64,000 nucleotides of DNA from Streptomyces umbrinus. GTDB lineage: Bacteria > Actinomycetota > Actinomycetes > Streptomycetales > Streptomycetaceae. Positions 17,778 through 25,661 of the stretch are shown here, piece after piece. The position numbers and the translations under genes are program-made. Within the stretch, counting starts at the first letter, position 1. Each line of letters opens with the position of its first letter. Under the pieces are notes generated by a model. That model did not search any database. It was not told the DNA's origin and saw only the letters and a list, made by a program, of their open reading frames with translations. The DNA lies in assembly GCF_030817415.1 (NCBI RefSeq), contig NZ_JAUSZI010000002.1, positions 6,200,001-6,264,000 of the forward strand, written 5' to 3'.

Positions 17778-17864
17778 GGCCCTGTCCGTTCCGTCACCCG
17801 TACCGCTCGTACCACTCGTAACTCGTACTGAACTGCCGCCGGGGGCGGCAGGGGGGAATCCACC

Positions 17865-19283
17865 ATGAGTCCAGTTCTCGTCGCGGTCGTGGGAGTCGTC
17901 GTACTCCTCGTGCTGCTCGCGCTCGTCGTCGTCACCCGTTACAAGGTGGCCGGGCCCAGCCAGGCGTTCATCGTCACCGGCCGGCGCGGCAAGAAGTCCA
18001 CCGATCCGGACACCGGCCGGGTGTTCACCGACAACAGCGGCCAGAAGGTCGTGGTCGGCGGCGGTGTCTTCGTCGTGCCGTTCGTCCAGCAGAAGTTCAC
18101 CCTGGACCTGTCCTCGCGGCACATCCCGATCTCGGTGCGCGGCGCGGTCACGCTGCGGGGCGTCAAGGCGAACCTCGAAGGTGTCGCCATCGTCAAGGTC
18201 GGCGGGACCGAGGACTCCATCCGCGCCGCGGCCCAGCGGTTCCTGATGCAGCAGGACGGCATCGTCGGCTTCACCCAGGAGGTGCTGTCCGGCGCGCTGC
18301 GTTCCATCGTGGGCCGGATGTCGGTGGAGGACATCATCCGGGACCGTGCCGCGTTCGCCGGGCAGGTCGCGGAGGAGGCCGAGGCGAGCCTGTCCGGGCA
18401 GGGCCTGGTGCTCGACGCCTTCCAGATCCAGGACATCACCACCGAGGGCTCCTACCTGGAGGACCTCGGCCGGCCCGAGGCCGCCCGCGCCAGGCAGGAG
18501 GCCGACATCGCCGAGGCGGTGGCCCGGCGCGCCGCCGAGCAGGCCCGGCTGAAGGCCGAGGAGGAGATCGCGATCGCCCAGCGGACCTTCGCCCTCAAGA
18601 CGGCGGAGATCAAGGCCGAGACGGACGAGGCGGCGGCCCGTGCCGCGGCGGCCGGCCCGCTGGCCGAGGCCGCCCGCTCGCAGGAGGTCCTCGCCGAGCA
18701 GGAGAAGGTCGCCCAGCGGCAGGCCGCGCTGACCGACCGCGAGCTGGACACCAAGGTCCGCAAGCCCGCCGACGCCGCCCGCTACCAGGCCGAGCAGGAG
18801 GCCGAGGCCCGGCGTATCGCCCAGGTCAAGGAGGCCGAGGCGGACGCCCAGCGCTCCCGGCTGACCGGCGAGGGCGAGAAGGCACACCGCGCGGCGCTCG
18901 CCGACGCCGTACGCATCGAGGGTGAGGCGGAGGCCGCGGCCATCGGTGCGAAGGGGGCGGCCGAGGCCGAGGCCATGCGCAAGAAGGCCGACGCGTTCGC
19001 CCAGTACGGCGACGCGGCCGTACTGCAGATGCTTGTCGAGGTGCTGCCTCAGGTTGTCGCCAAGGCGTCCGAGCCGCTCAGTGCCATCGACAAGATGACG
19101 GTGATCTCGACGGACGGGGCGAGCCAGTTGTCGCGCACTGTCGCGGACAACGTGGCCCAGGGGGTCGAACTCCTCAGTTCCACGACCGGGGTTGACCTTG
19201 CCGAGCTGCTCAAGAGCATCACTGCGCCGAAGCAGGGCGCTGTCGCGGTGGAGGCCAACGGGAAGATCGAAGTTGGTGAGTGA
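17865..19283 (+). CDS. Flotillin family protein
   Basis: 472 aa. An N-terminal membrane anchor (residues 4-25, VLVAVVGVVVLLVLLALVVV) is followed by the SPFH/band-7 domain (about 30-200: RYKVAGPSQAFIVTG, VVVGGGVFVVPFVQQKFTLDL, SVRGAVTLRGVKANLEGVAIVKV) and a long Ala/Glu-rich coiled coil (about 205-370) with the repeated heptads of flotillins. The C-terminal MLVEVLPQVVAKASEPLSAIDKMTVIS is the conserved oligomerisation end. It acts as a membrane scaffold; its partner is the NfeD-like protein upstream. Confidence 0.93.
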   Translation: MSPVLVAVVGVVVLLVLLALVVVTRYKVAGPSQAFIVTGRRGKKSTDPDTGRVFTDNSGQKVVVGGGVFVVPFVQQKFTLDLSSRHIPISVRGAVTLRGVKANLEGVAIVKVGGTEDSIRAAAQRFLMQQDGIVGFTQEVLSGALRSIVGRMSVEDIIRDRAAFAGQVAEEAEASLSGQGLVLDAFQIQDITTEGSYLEDLGRPEAARARQEADIAEAVARRAAEQARLKAEEEIAIAQRTFALKTAEIKAETDEAAARAAAAGPLAEAARSQEVLAEQEKVAQRQAALTDRELDTKVRKPADAARYQAEQEAEARRIAQVKEAEADAQRSRLTGEGEKAHRAALADAVRIEGEAEAAAIGAKGAAEAEAMRKKADAFAQYGDAAVLQMLVEVLPQVVAKASEPLSAIDKMTVISTDGASQLSRTVADNVAQGVELLSSTTGVDLAELLKSITAPKQGAVAVEANGKIEVGE

Positions 19284-19314
19284 CGGTACGGGTTGAGTTC
19301 GGCTGCGGGTGAGT

Positions 19315-19349
19315 GGGGGCTGGTCGCGCAGTTCCCCGCGCCCCTGAAG
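19315..19349 (-). repeat. Interspersed 32-bp repeat, copy 4 (left arm of hairpin)
   Basis: A full copy in minus orientation, 31 bp after the flotillin stop codon. With copy 5 it forms a long inverted repeat that should fold as a hairpin in the mRNA. Confidence 0.9.
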
Positions 19350-19375
19350 GCGGGGCTGCGCCCCTGGCTTTTGTC

Positions 19376-19410
19376 CTTCAGGGGCGCGGGGAACTGCGCG
19401 GTCAACCCCC
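19376..19410 (+). repeat. Interspersed 32-bp repeat, copy 5 (right arm of hairpin)
   Basis: A full copy in plus orientation, inverted relative to copy 4, with about 26 bp between them. The arms pair over about 33 bp with two or three mismatches. Probably acts as a transcription terminator or mRNA-end stabiliser after flotillin. Confidence 0.9.
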
Positions 19411-19498
19411 GCCGGGCCGCGGCCGGACTCGATCCGCAGGTCGCCGTAGGGTGAACGCACAGCGAGATCGACGCCGGACACCGGACAGGGGACCAGTC

Positions 19499-19984
19499 AT
19501 GGGCACTCCACGCCTGAGCAGTACGCCGTTGCCGGGAATCGGTGTGCGGTACGACCTGACGACACGAGAACAGCGCCGCCTGTCGGTGGTCGCGCACCGG
19601 GACGGCGGCCGGACACTGAGCGCGTACCGGACGGACGACCCGGACGCCTGTGCCCTCTCCGTACGGCTCTCCGCAGGAGAATCGGCGGCGCTCATCGACG
19701 CGCTGATGCCCGCGCACCACAGCCCGAACCTGCTCTCCACCACCGAACTGGGCCTGGTGGCCGAGCGGATCGAGCTGTCGTCGACCTCGCACTGGAACGG
19801 CCGGCTGCTGGGCGACACCCGTATGCGGACGGACACCGGAGCCTCGATCGTCGCGGTGCTGCGCCGGGCCGAGGCCATCCCGTCCCCCACGCCGGACTTC
19901 CGGCTGGCCGGTGGCGACACCCTCATCGTGATCGGCACCCGCGAGGGCGTCGAGACGGCCGCCGAGATACTCGGAAGGGAGTGA
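19499..19984 (+). CDS. Regulatory subunit of cation:proton antiporter (TrkA-C domain)
   Basis: 161 aa from ATG at 19499 after AGGGGA. The N-terminal half (STPLPGIGVRYDLTTREQRRLSVVAHRDGGRTLSAYR) is the KhtT-type domain. The C-terminal half (GLVAERIELSSTSHWNGRLLGD...GASIVAVLRRAEAIPSPTPDFRLAGGDTLIVIGT) is a RCK/TrkA-C ligand-binding domain. It overlaps the antiporter gene by 4 bp (GTGA), so the two form a KhtTU-like pair in which this protein gates the channel in response to a cytosolic ligand. Confidence 0.9.
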   Translation: MGTPRLSSTPLPGIGVRYDLTTREQRRLSVVAHRDGGRTLSAYRTDDPDACALSVRLSAGESAALIDALMPAHHSPNLLSTTELGLVAERIELSSTSHWNGRLLGDTRMRTDTGASIVAVLRRAEAIPSPTPDFRLAGGDTLIVIGTREGVETAAEILGRE

Positions 19985-21228
19985 GCACAGTGCACTCGTC
20001 CGCGACGTTCCTGATCGAGTTCGGTGCGATCATCCTGGGCCTGGGGCTGCTGGGCCGGTTCGCCGGTCGGTTCCAGTTCTCGCCCATACCCCTCTACCTG
20101 CTGGCCGGGCTCGCGTTCGGCGAGGGCGGGCTGCTGCCGCTGGGCACCAGCGAGGAGTTCGTCGCGATCGGCGCCGAGATCGGCGTCATCCTGCTGCTGC
20201 TCATGCTCGGCCTGGAATACACCGCCACCGACCTGGTCTCCAACCTCAAGACCCAGTACCCCGCCGGACTGGTCGACGCAGCCCTCAACGCCCTGCCCGG
20301 CGCCGCGATGGCCCTCCTGCTGGGCTGGGGCCCGGTCGCCGCCGTCGTCCTGGCCGGCGTCACCTGGATCTCCTCCTCCGGCGTCATCGCCAAAGTCCTC
20401 GGCGACCTCGGCCGCCTCGGCAACCGCGAAACCCCCGTCATCCTGAGCATCCTGGTCCTCGAAGACCTCTCCATGGCCGTCTACCTCCCCATCATCACCG
20501 CCCTGCTCGCCGGTGCCGGTATCGCGGCGGGCAGCGCCACCCTCGCCATCGCCCTCGGCGTCGCCGGCCTCGTCCTGGTCATCGCGGTCCGCTACGGACG
20601 CCACATCTCCCGCTTCGTCTCCAGCGACGACCCCGAAAAACTCCTGCTGGTGGTCCTCGGCCTGACCCTGCTGGTCGCCGGCGTCGCCCAGCAACTGCAG
20701 GTCTCCGCCGCCGTCGGCGCGTTCCTGGTGGGCATCGCCCTGTCCGGCGAGGTCGCCGAGGGCGCCCACGGCCTGCTCTCCCCCCTGCGCGACCTGTTCG
20801 CCGCCGTGTTCTTCGTCTTCTTCGGCCTGCACACCGACCCCGCCAGCATCCCGCCCGTCCTGCTCCCCGCCCTCGCCCTGGCCCTCGTCACCGCCGCCAC
20901 CAAAATCACCACCGGCTACTGGGCCGCCCAACGCGCCGGGATCTCCGCCAAGGGCCGCTGGCGGGCCGGCGGCACCCTCGTCGCCCGCGGCGAGTTCTCC
21001 ATCGTCATCGCCGGCCTCGCCGTCACCTCCGGCATCGAACCCAGACTCGGCCCCCTGGCCACCGCCTACGTCCTCATCCTGGTCATCATCGGCCCCCTCA
21101 CCGCCCGCTTCACCGAACCGATCGCCACCCGCCTCACCGGCCGGTCACGCCAGTCCGCCCCCACGATCGCCGAGACGCCCCAGGACCGGGACCTGGTCCC
21201 AAGCCCCGACGCGCCCGCCGAGAAGTAA
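19981..21228 (+). CDS. Cation:proton antiporter (KefB/CPA2 family)
   Basis: 415 aa, about 12 membrane helices of the Na+/H+ exchanger fold. Signatures include the inverted-repeat opening FGAIILGLGLLGRFAGR, the GVTWISSSGVIAKVLGDLG helix and the core ion-site helix region SILVLEDLSMAVYLP, matching the CPA2 QDxxA/LEDL pattern. No cytosolic TrkA-N domain is fused; its regulatory subunit is the upstream gene. It probably exports K+ (or Na+) in exchange for H+. The 3' tail is Pro/Asp-rich. Confidence 0.92.
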   Translation: MSTVHSSATFLIEFGAIILGLGLLGRFAGRFQFSPIPLYLLAGLAFGEGGLLPLGTSEEFVAIGAEIGVILLLLMLGLEYTATDLVSNLKTQYPAGLVDAALNALPGAAMALLLGWGPVAAVVLAGVTWISSSGVIAKVLGDLGRLGNRETPVILSILVLEDLSMAVYLPIITALLAGAGIAAGSATLAIALGVAGLVLVIAVRYGRHISRFVSSDDPEKLLLVVLGLTLLVAGVAQQLQVSAAVGAFLVGIALSGEVAEGAHGLLSPLRDLFAAVFFVFFGLHTDPASIPPVLLPALALALVTAATKITTGYWAAQRAGISAKGRWRAGGTLVARGEFSIVIAGLAVTSGIEPRLGPLATAYVLILVIIGPLTARFTEPIATRLTGRSRQSAPTIAETPQDRDLVPSPDAPAEK

Positions 21229-21528
21229 CCACCGGGTTGACGGACACCTGCGGGTGGGTGGGGGCGGTAGCCCTTGCCTTTAAGGGGCGCGGGGAACTGC
21301 GCGACAAGCCCCCACTGGGCCCGCACCCGACAACGCACCCCCTCACCCCACCCGCAGCCGTCCCGCCCAACCGTTCCAGGCAGATGGTGTTACCGCAGGT
21401 CGGAGGCGGTGAAAGCATTCCCGCGTCCCGCGCTGCCCGAGCGCCCTTGCCCGCTCCCCAACCACCCCCGTTTCCTGGAGGCAGTTCGGAAACGATCACG
21501 CCTCACGGCCTCCACGCAAGGACACCCA
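21229..21528. other. 300-bp intergenic region with repeat copy 6
   Basis: Between the antiporter and the DUF4232 lipoprotein. It contains repeat copy 6 near its left end. The rest shows no convincing gene; a promoter for the lipoprotein is expected in the last 150 bp. Confidence 0.5.
21282..21315 (+). repeat. Interspersed 32-bp repeat, copy 6
   Basis: A full copy in plus orientation with flank ACAAGCCCCCAC, 54 bp after the antiporter stop codon. Confidence 0.9.
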
Positions 21529-22230
21529 ATGCGCCTCTCGAACGCCCGCCGCACGACCCTGTTCGCCACGCTCGGCCTCGCCGCCGCCCTCACGCTCACG
21601 GCGTGCGGCGGCGGTGACGACGACACGGCCGGCGACACGCCGTCGGGCGCTCCGTCCTCCTCGGCCTCGTCCACCGCGAAGGAGACGGGCGGCTCGGACA
21701 GCGGCACCACCGGCTCGGACAGCGGCTCTTCAGGCGGCTCTTCCAACGGCTCCTCCGGCGGATCGGACGCCGGTGACACCGCAACGGGCGGCAGCACGGG
21801 TACGGGATCAGGCGGCAAGGCATCGATCTGCCGCACCGACGAGCTGGAGGTCAACGCCGCCGACAACACCACCGACAAGAAGGAGGGTGTCGTCACCGTC
21901 CAGCTCAAGAACGCCGGCGGCCGCGACTGCTCCATCAACGGATACGCGGGCGTCGACCTGAAGGCCGCCGACGGCTCCACCCTCTCCGTCGAGCGCAACG
22001 GCGAGCCCGTCTACCCGGCGGTCCTCAAGAACGGCGACTCCGCCGCCTTCAACATCACGTTCCCCTACAACAACTCCGGCGGCTCCGGCGTCCGCCTGAC
22101 CGACATCCTCGTCACGCCCCCGAACGAGACGAAGTACGTCCGCGTCGCCTGGCCCGCGGGCACCCTCCCGGTCACGGACGGCAGCTCGTCCGGCAAGCTC
22201 CGGATCGGCCCCGCGACCAGGGTCGGCTGA
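21529..22230 (+). CDS. DUF4232 lipoprotein
   Basis: 233 aa from ATG at 21529. The lipoprotein signal is TTLFATLGLAAALTLTAC. A 75-residue Ser/Gly/Asp/Thr linker follows. The C-terminal DUF4232 domain begins at ICRTDELEVNAADN and includes VTVQLKNAGGRDCSINGYAGVDL and NITFPYNNSGG. The two Cys of the domain (CRT and DCS) are present, probably disulphide-bonded. It is an abundant actinobacterial surface protein family of unknown role. Confidence 0.85.
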   Translation: MRLSNARRTTLFATLGLAAALTLTACGGGDDDTAGDTPSGAPSSSASSTAKETGGSDSGTTGSDSGSSGGSSNGSSGGSDAGDTATGGSTGTGSGGKASICRTDELEVNAADNTTDKKEGVVTVQLKNAGGRDCSINGYAGVDLKAADGSTLSVERNGEPVYPAVLKNGDSAAFNITFPYNNSGGSGVRLTDILVTPPNETKYVRVAWPAGTLPVTDGSSSGKLRIGPATRVG

Positions 22231-22307
22231 GGCCGCGTACCCCTCGTACGTACGAGACCGGCTCGGCCCGCGGCCCGCACGGCAGCGACCGGGCCGACCG
22301 CCGGGCC

Positions 22308-22733
22308 CTACGACAGGCTCACCGCCGGGCACCCGAACGTCTCCGTCAGTACCCGGCGCTGGTGTTCCGTGAGGGCGTTGAGGAAGACCACCGCGTCCGC
22401 TCCCGACTCCTCGCGGAGTGCGGCCACTTCGCGGGTCTTTCCGGAGCTGAGCAGGGTGCGGGAGGAGTACGGGAGGGTCATTCTCCTCACCCCGCCGTCC
22501 GAGACGCCCCGGCGCTGTACGACGCGGCCCACGACCCGGGCGCCGCGTGCCGTCAGGTCGGCGGCCGCCGCGTCCATGCGCAGGGCGAAGTCCTTCTGCT
22601 TGGCGGAGAAGTAGCCGACGATCACGACATCGGCTCCCGTGAGATCCAGGCCGGGAAGGCTCTTCGGCGGGTCCGCCGGCCGGGGGTTCCGGCGGGCGGA
22701 CGGCCTGCGGTCCCGCCTTCGGTGCTGGTGCAC
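22308..22733 (-). CDS. Orphan HflX-type N-terminal domain protein
   Basis: 141 aa. The segment from ADVVIVGYFSAKQKDFALRMDAAAADLTARGARVVGRVVQRRG to YSSRTLLSSGKTREVAALREESGADAVVFLNALTEHQRRVLTETFGCPAVS matches the GTP-bdg_N (HflX N-terminal) domain, with the PYSSRTLLGxGK-like signature. The chain stops where full HflX continues into its middle and G domains, so no GTPase site is present. It may be a stand-alone ribosome-binding or HflX-modulating protein. The GTG start at 22733 has a weak GGTGAGG upstream. Confidence 0.7.
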   Translation of the reverse strand: MHQHRRRDRRPSARRNPRPADPPKSLPGLDLTGADVVIVGYFSAKQKDFALRMDAAAADLTARGARVVGRVVQRRGVSDGGVRRMTLPYSSRTLLSSGKTREVAALREESGADAVVFLNALTEHQRRVLTETFGCPAVSLS

Positions 22734-22937
22734 GGCCTCACCGTAGGCATCCGCGCCCCTGTGGCGACACGCGTTTTCCGGGAGCGGGCCCGATCCTCGG
22801 CGGCTCCCCGGCCACCCCGCCTGCGCCGCTCCCCGCTGCTCCCGACGCTACTTTGCGATTCCTTTACACTGGGTGGGACGTGTCCGGTCAGGGCGCGTCA
22901 TACGACCTTTAGTGCGAGAAGGAGCGAAGGTTCCGCG

Positions 22938-23015
22938 ATGGGTGAACCTCCCAGTACCAGCCGTGCCATTCCCGGCCCGAGACATGTGCGTGACGGGGCG
23001 GGGGTGGCACGGTGA
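22938..23015 (+). CDS. Possible 25-aa leader peptide ahead of the CNNM/HlyC-like operon
   Basis: ATG at 22938 opens a 25-codon frame (MGEPPSTSRAIPGPRHVRDG..., ending VAR) with GAAGG 7 bp upstream. Its TGA overlaps the GTG start of the next gene (GTGA at 23012-23015), so translation of the leader could couple to that gene. Nothing in the peptide suggests an attenuation motif. Speculative. Confidence 0.3.
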   Translation: MGEPPSTSRAIPGPRHVRDGAGVAR

Positions 23016-24376
23016 CCGAGATCCTGCTGCTCCTGCTCGCCCTGCTGCTGACGCTCGCCTGTGCCGTGTTCGTGGCGGCCGAGTTCTCGCTGACCACCGT
23101 CGAGCGCGGTGACCTGGAGCGGGCCGCCGAGGCGGGCGAGCGGGGTGCCGACGGCGCGCTGAAGGCTGTACGGCGGCTGACGCTCCAGCTGTCCGGGGCC
23201 CAGCTGGGCATCACCGTCACCTCGCTGGTGATCGGCATGCTCGCCGAGCCGTCGCTCGCCGCGCTGCTGAAGGGGCCCCTGGAATCGGCGGGCCTCGGTG
23301 GCGCGGCCTCGTCCGTGGCGACCGTGCTCGGTGTCGTCGTCTCCACCGTCGTCCTGATGGTGGTCGGCGAGCTGGTGCCGAAGAACTGGGCGATCTCGCG
23401 CCCGCTGGCCGTCGCCAAGGTGGTCGCGGGTCCGCAGCGCGGGTTCACGGCCGCGTTCGGCCCGTTCATCCATCACCTCAACAACTCCGCGAACCGTTTC
23501 GTACGCCGCATGGGCCTGGAGCCCGCCGAGGAGCTGGCCTCCGCCCGCGGCCCCGAGGAGCTCGTGGCGCTGGCCCAGCACTCGGCCGCCCAGGGCGCCC
23601 TTGAGCAGGACTCGGCGGAGCTCTTCGTCCGCACGCTGCACCTGAGCGAGCTGACCGCGGAGAACGTGATGACCCCGCGCGTGGACGTACGGGCCCTTGA
23701 GTCGCGCGCCACGGCCGCCGACGCCGCCAGCCTCACCCACGCGACCGGGCTGTCCCGCTTCCCGGTCTACCGCGACAGCCTGGACGAGGTCGTCGGCTCG
23801 GTCCACATCCGTGACGTACTCGCCCTGGAGCCGGACAAGCGGGCCGTCACGCCCGTCACCGAGCTGGCCACGGCCCCGCTCCTTGTGCCCGACAGCCTGC
23901 CCGCCGACCGGCTCCTGGAGCGGATGCGGACGGCCCGCACCATGGCCGTCGTCATCGACGAGTACGGCGGCACGGCGGGTGTGGCGACGGTCGAGGACAT
24001 CGTCGAGGAGGTCGTCGGCGAGGTGCGCGACGAGCACGACCCCGTCGAGGTGCCCGACCTGCTGCCCGCCCCCGCGTCGCCGGACGGCCGCGCGGTCTGG
24101 GAGGCGGACGGCGGTGTACGGATCGACGAGCTCGCCGGGATAGGCCTGCGGGCGCCGGAGGGTCCGTACGAGACTGTCGCCGGACTGGTCGCCACCCGGC
24201 TCGCCCGGATCCCGGCCGAGGGCGACGCGCTGGACCTCGACGGCTGGCGTCTCGACGTCCTCGACGTCGACCACCACCGCGCCGACCGCGTCCGCATCAC
24301 CGAACCGGCCGCCGACGAGCCGGCCGCCGAGTCCACGCGTGACGCTGCCCGCCAGGCCGTGGAGGAGTCCCGATGA
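23012..24376 (+). CDS. CNNM/HlyC-CorC family membrane protein with CBS pair
   Basis: 454 aa. DUF21/CNNM membrane domain at residues about 1-190 (LLLLLALLLTLACAVFVAAEFSL; SGAQLGITVTSLVIGMLAEPS; VGELVPKNWAI), two CBS domains at about 205-330 (LTAENVMTPRVDVRALE...SRFPVYRDSLDEVVGSVHIRDVL; TMAVVIDEYGGTAGVATVEDIVEEVVGEV), then a CorC_HlyC domain at about 345-430. Annotated as 'hemolysin' by history; CNNM proteins export Mg2+ or related cations. First of a two-gene operon (4-bp ATGA overlap with the next). Confidence 0.92.
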   Translation: MTEILLLLLALLLTLACAVFVAAEFSLTTVERGDLERAAEAGERGADGALKAVRRLTLQLSGAQLGITVTSLVIGMLAEPSLAALLKGPLESAGLGGAASSVATVLGVVVSTVVLMVVGELVPKNWAISRPLAVAKVVAGPQRGFTAAFGPFIHHLNNSANRFVRRMGLEPAEELASARGPEELVALAQHSAAQGALEQDSAELFVRTLHLSELTAENVMTPRVDVRALESRATAADAASLTHATGLSRFPVYRDSLDEVVGSVHIRDVLALEPDKRAVTPVTELATAPLLVPDSLPADRLLERMRTARTMAVVIDEYGGTAGVATVEDIVEEVVGEVRDEHDPVEVPDLLPAPASPDGRAVWEADGGVRIDELAGIGLRAPEGPYETVAGLVATRLARIPAEGDALDLDGWRLDVLDVDHHRADRVRITEPAADEPAAESTRDAARQAVEESR

Positions 24377-25407
24377 GCACGATGACCACCCTCCAACTGG
24401 CCATCGGCGCCCTGACCCTGGTGACCAACGCGTTCTTCGTCGGCGCCGAGTTCGCCCTGATCTCCGTACGCCGGAGCCAGATCGAGCCGCGCGCCCAGGA
24501 GGGCAACAAGCGGGCCCGGATGACGCTGTGGGGTCTCAGGCACATCTCCGCGATGATGGCGACGGCCCAACTCGGCATCACCGTCTCGTCGTTGGTACTG
24601 GGCGCGGTCGCCGAACCGGCCATCGCGCATCTGCTGGAGCCGGCCTTCGAGGCGGCCAGCGTCCCGGACGCCTTCGTCCACCCGATCGCCTTCGTGATCG
24701 CGCTCACCGTGGCCACGTATCTGCACATGCTGATCGGCGAGATGATCCCGAAGAACCTCGCGCTCGCCGCGCCGGTGCCCGCCGCGCTGCTGCTCGGACC
24801 GCCCCTGGTGGCCCTCACCCGGGCGCTGAAGCCGGTCGTCTTCGGTATCAACACCTTCGCCAACGCCCTGCTCAAGCTGCTGCGGGTCGAGGCCAGGGAC
24901 GAGGTGGAGTCGGTCTTCACCGACGACCAGCTCGCCCGCATGGTCGTCGACTCCAGCCAGGCCGGGCTGCTGTCGTCCGCGGACGGCGAACGGCTGCGCG
25001 ACGCCCTGGAGCTGGGCACCCGCCCGGTCGGCGAGATCCTCGTGCCGGCCCAGCGGATGCGTACGGTCGAACATACCGTCACCCCGGCACGGCTGGAGCG
25101 CGCGGCCGCCGAGGCCGGCTTCTCCCGCTTCCCGGTGACGGGCGAGGACGGCACGGTGCTCGGCTACCTCCACATCAAGGACACGCTCGGCGTCACCGAC
25201 CGGGACCGGCCCTTCCCGCGTGCCGCGCTGCACCCGGTCACGCGCGTCCGGATCGACACCCCGCTCGACGACACCCTCACCGCCCTGCGCGCCAACGACA
25301 GCCACCTGGCCGCGGTCACCGGCGAGTCGGGCAAGGTCCTCGGCTTCGTCACGATGGAGGACGTGCTGTCGGAACTGGTGGGGCCGGCCCCGGCGGGGGC
25401 CCGGTAG
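24373..25407 (+). CDS. Second CNNM/HlyC-CorC family membrane protein
   Basis: 344 aa paralogue of the upstream protein: CNNM domain (TNAFFVGAEFALISVRRSQIEPRA; TAQLGITVSSLVLGAVAEPA; IGEMIPKNLALA) and the CBS pair (RPVGEILVPAQRMRTVEHTVTP...SRFPVTGEDGTVLGYLHIKD; HLAAVTGESGKVLGFVTMEDVLSELVG). It lacks the C-terminal CorC_HlyC domain. Translation is coupled to the first gene; the two products may form a heterodimeric transporter. Confidence 0.92.
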   Translation: MSTMTTLQLAIGALTLVTNAFFVGAEFALISVRRSQIEPRAQEGNKRARMTLWGLRHISAMMATAQLGITVSSLVLGAVAEPAIAHLLEPAFEAASVPDAFVHPIAFVIALTVATYLHMLIGEMIPKNLALAAPVPAALLLGPPLVALTRALKPVVFGINTFANALLKLLRVEARDEVESVFTDDQLARMVVDSSQAGLLSSADGERLRDALELGTRPVGEILVPAQRMRTVEHTVTPARLERAAAEAGFSRFPVTGEDGTVLGYLHIKDTLGVTDRDRPFPRAALHPVTRVRIDTPLDDTLTALRANDSHLAAVTGESGKVLGFVTMEDVLSELVGPAPAGAR

Positions 25408-25462
25408 GCGGCACGGGGCCCGGAGGCGAGGGGGCCGGGGCGGGCGTCCGCCTCGGCCCCGT

Positions 25463-25495
25463 CAGGGGCGCGGGGAACTGCGCGCCCAGCCCCCA
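25463..25495 (+). repeat. Interspersed 32-bp repeat, copy 7
   Basis: A full copy in plus orientation (flank CCCAGCCCCCA), 55 bp downstream of the second CNNM gene. It is preceded by GGCCCCGTC, which pairs with its GGGG start to make a small stem-loop. Confidence 0.9.
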
Positions 25496-25609
25496 CCGCC
25501 CCGCAGACGAACATCCGGCATCCCGCGGAGCGACATGGCCTCCGCCACAGTGCCCCGCGACCACGGCGACTATCGTGGCGATCCGAATCGAACGTGGAGC
25601 GGTTCACAG

Positions 25610-25642
25610 GGATCGGGTTCGGATCGGGTTCGGATCGGGTCG
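25610..25642 (+). repeat. 11-bp tandem repeat (x3) ahead of a kinase gene
   Basis: Three units of GGATCGGGTTC (the third ends in CG) directly precede the 5' end of the kinase gene (start 25662). In this position changes in copy number would alter promoter or leader spacing. Confidence 0.8.
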
Positions 25643-25661
25643 TGTCGGCGAAAGGCGCGCT

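Noticed and set aside
22860..22937. Mg2+ or c-di-AMP riboswitch before the CNNM/HlyC operon
   Set aside because: Leader is under 150 bp with no paired helices matching the known consensus; only a short open frame is supportable.
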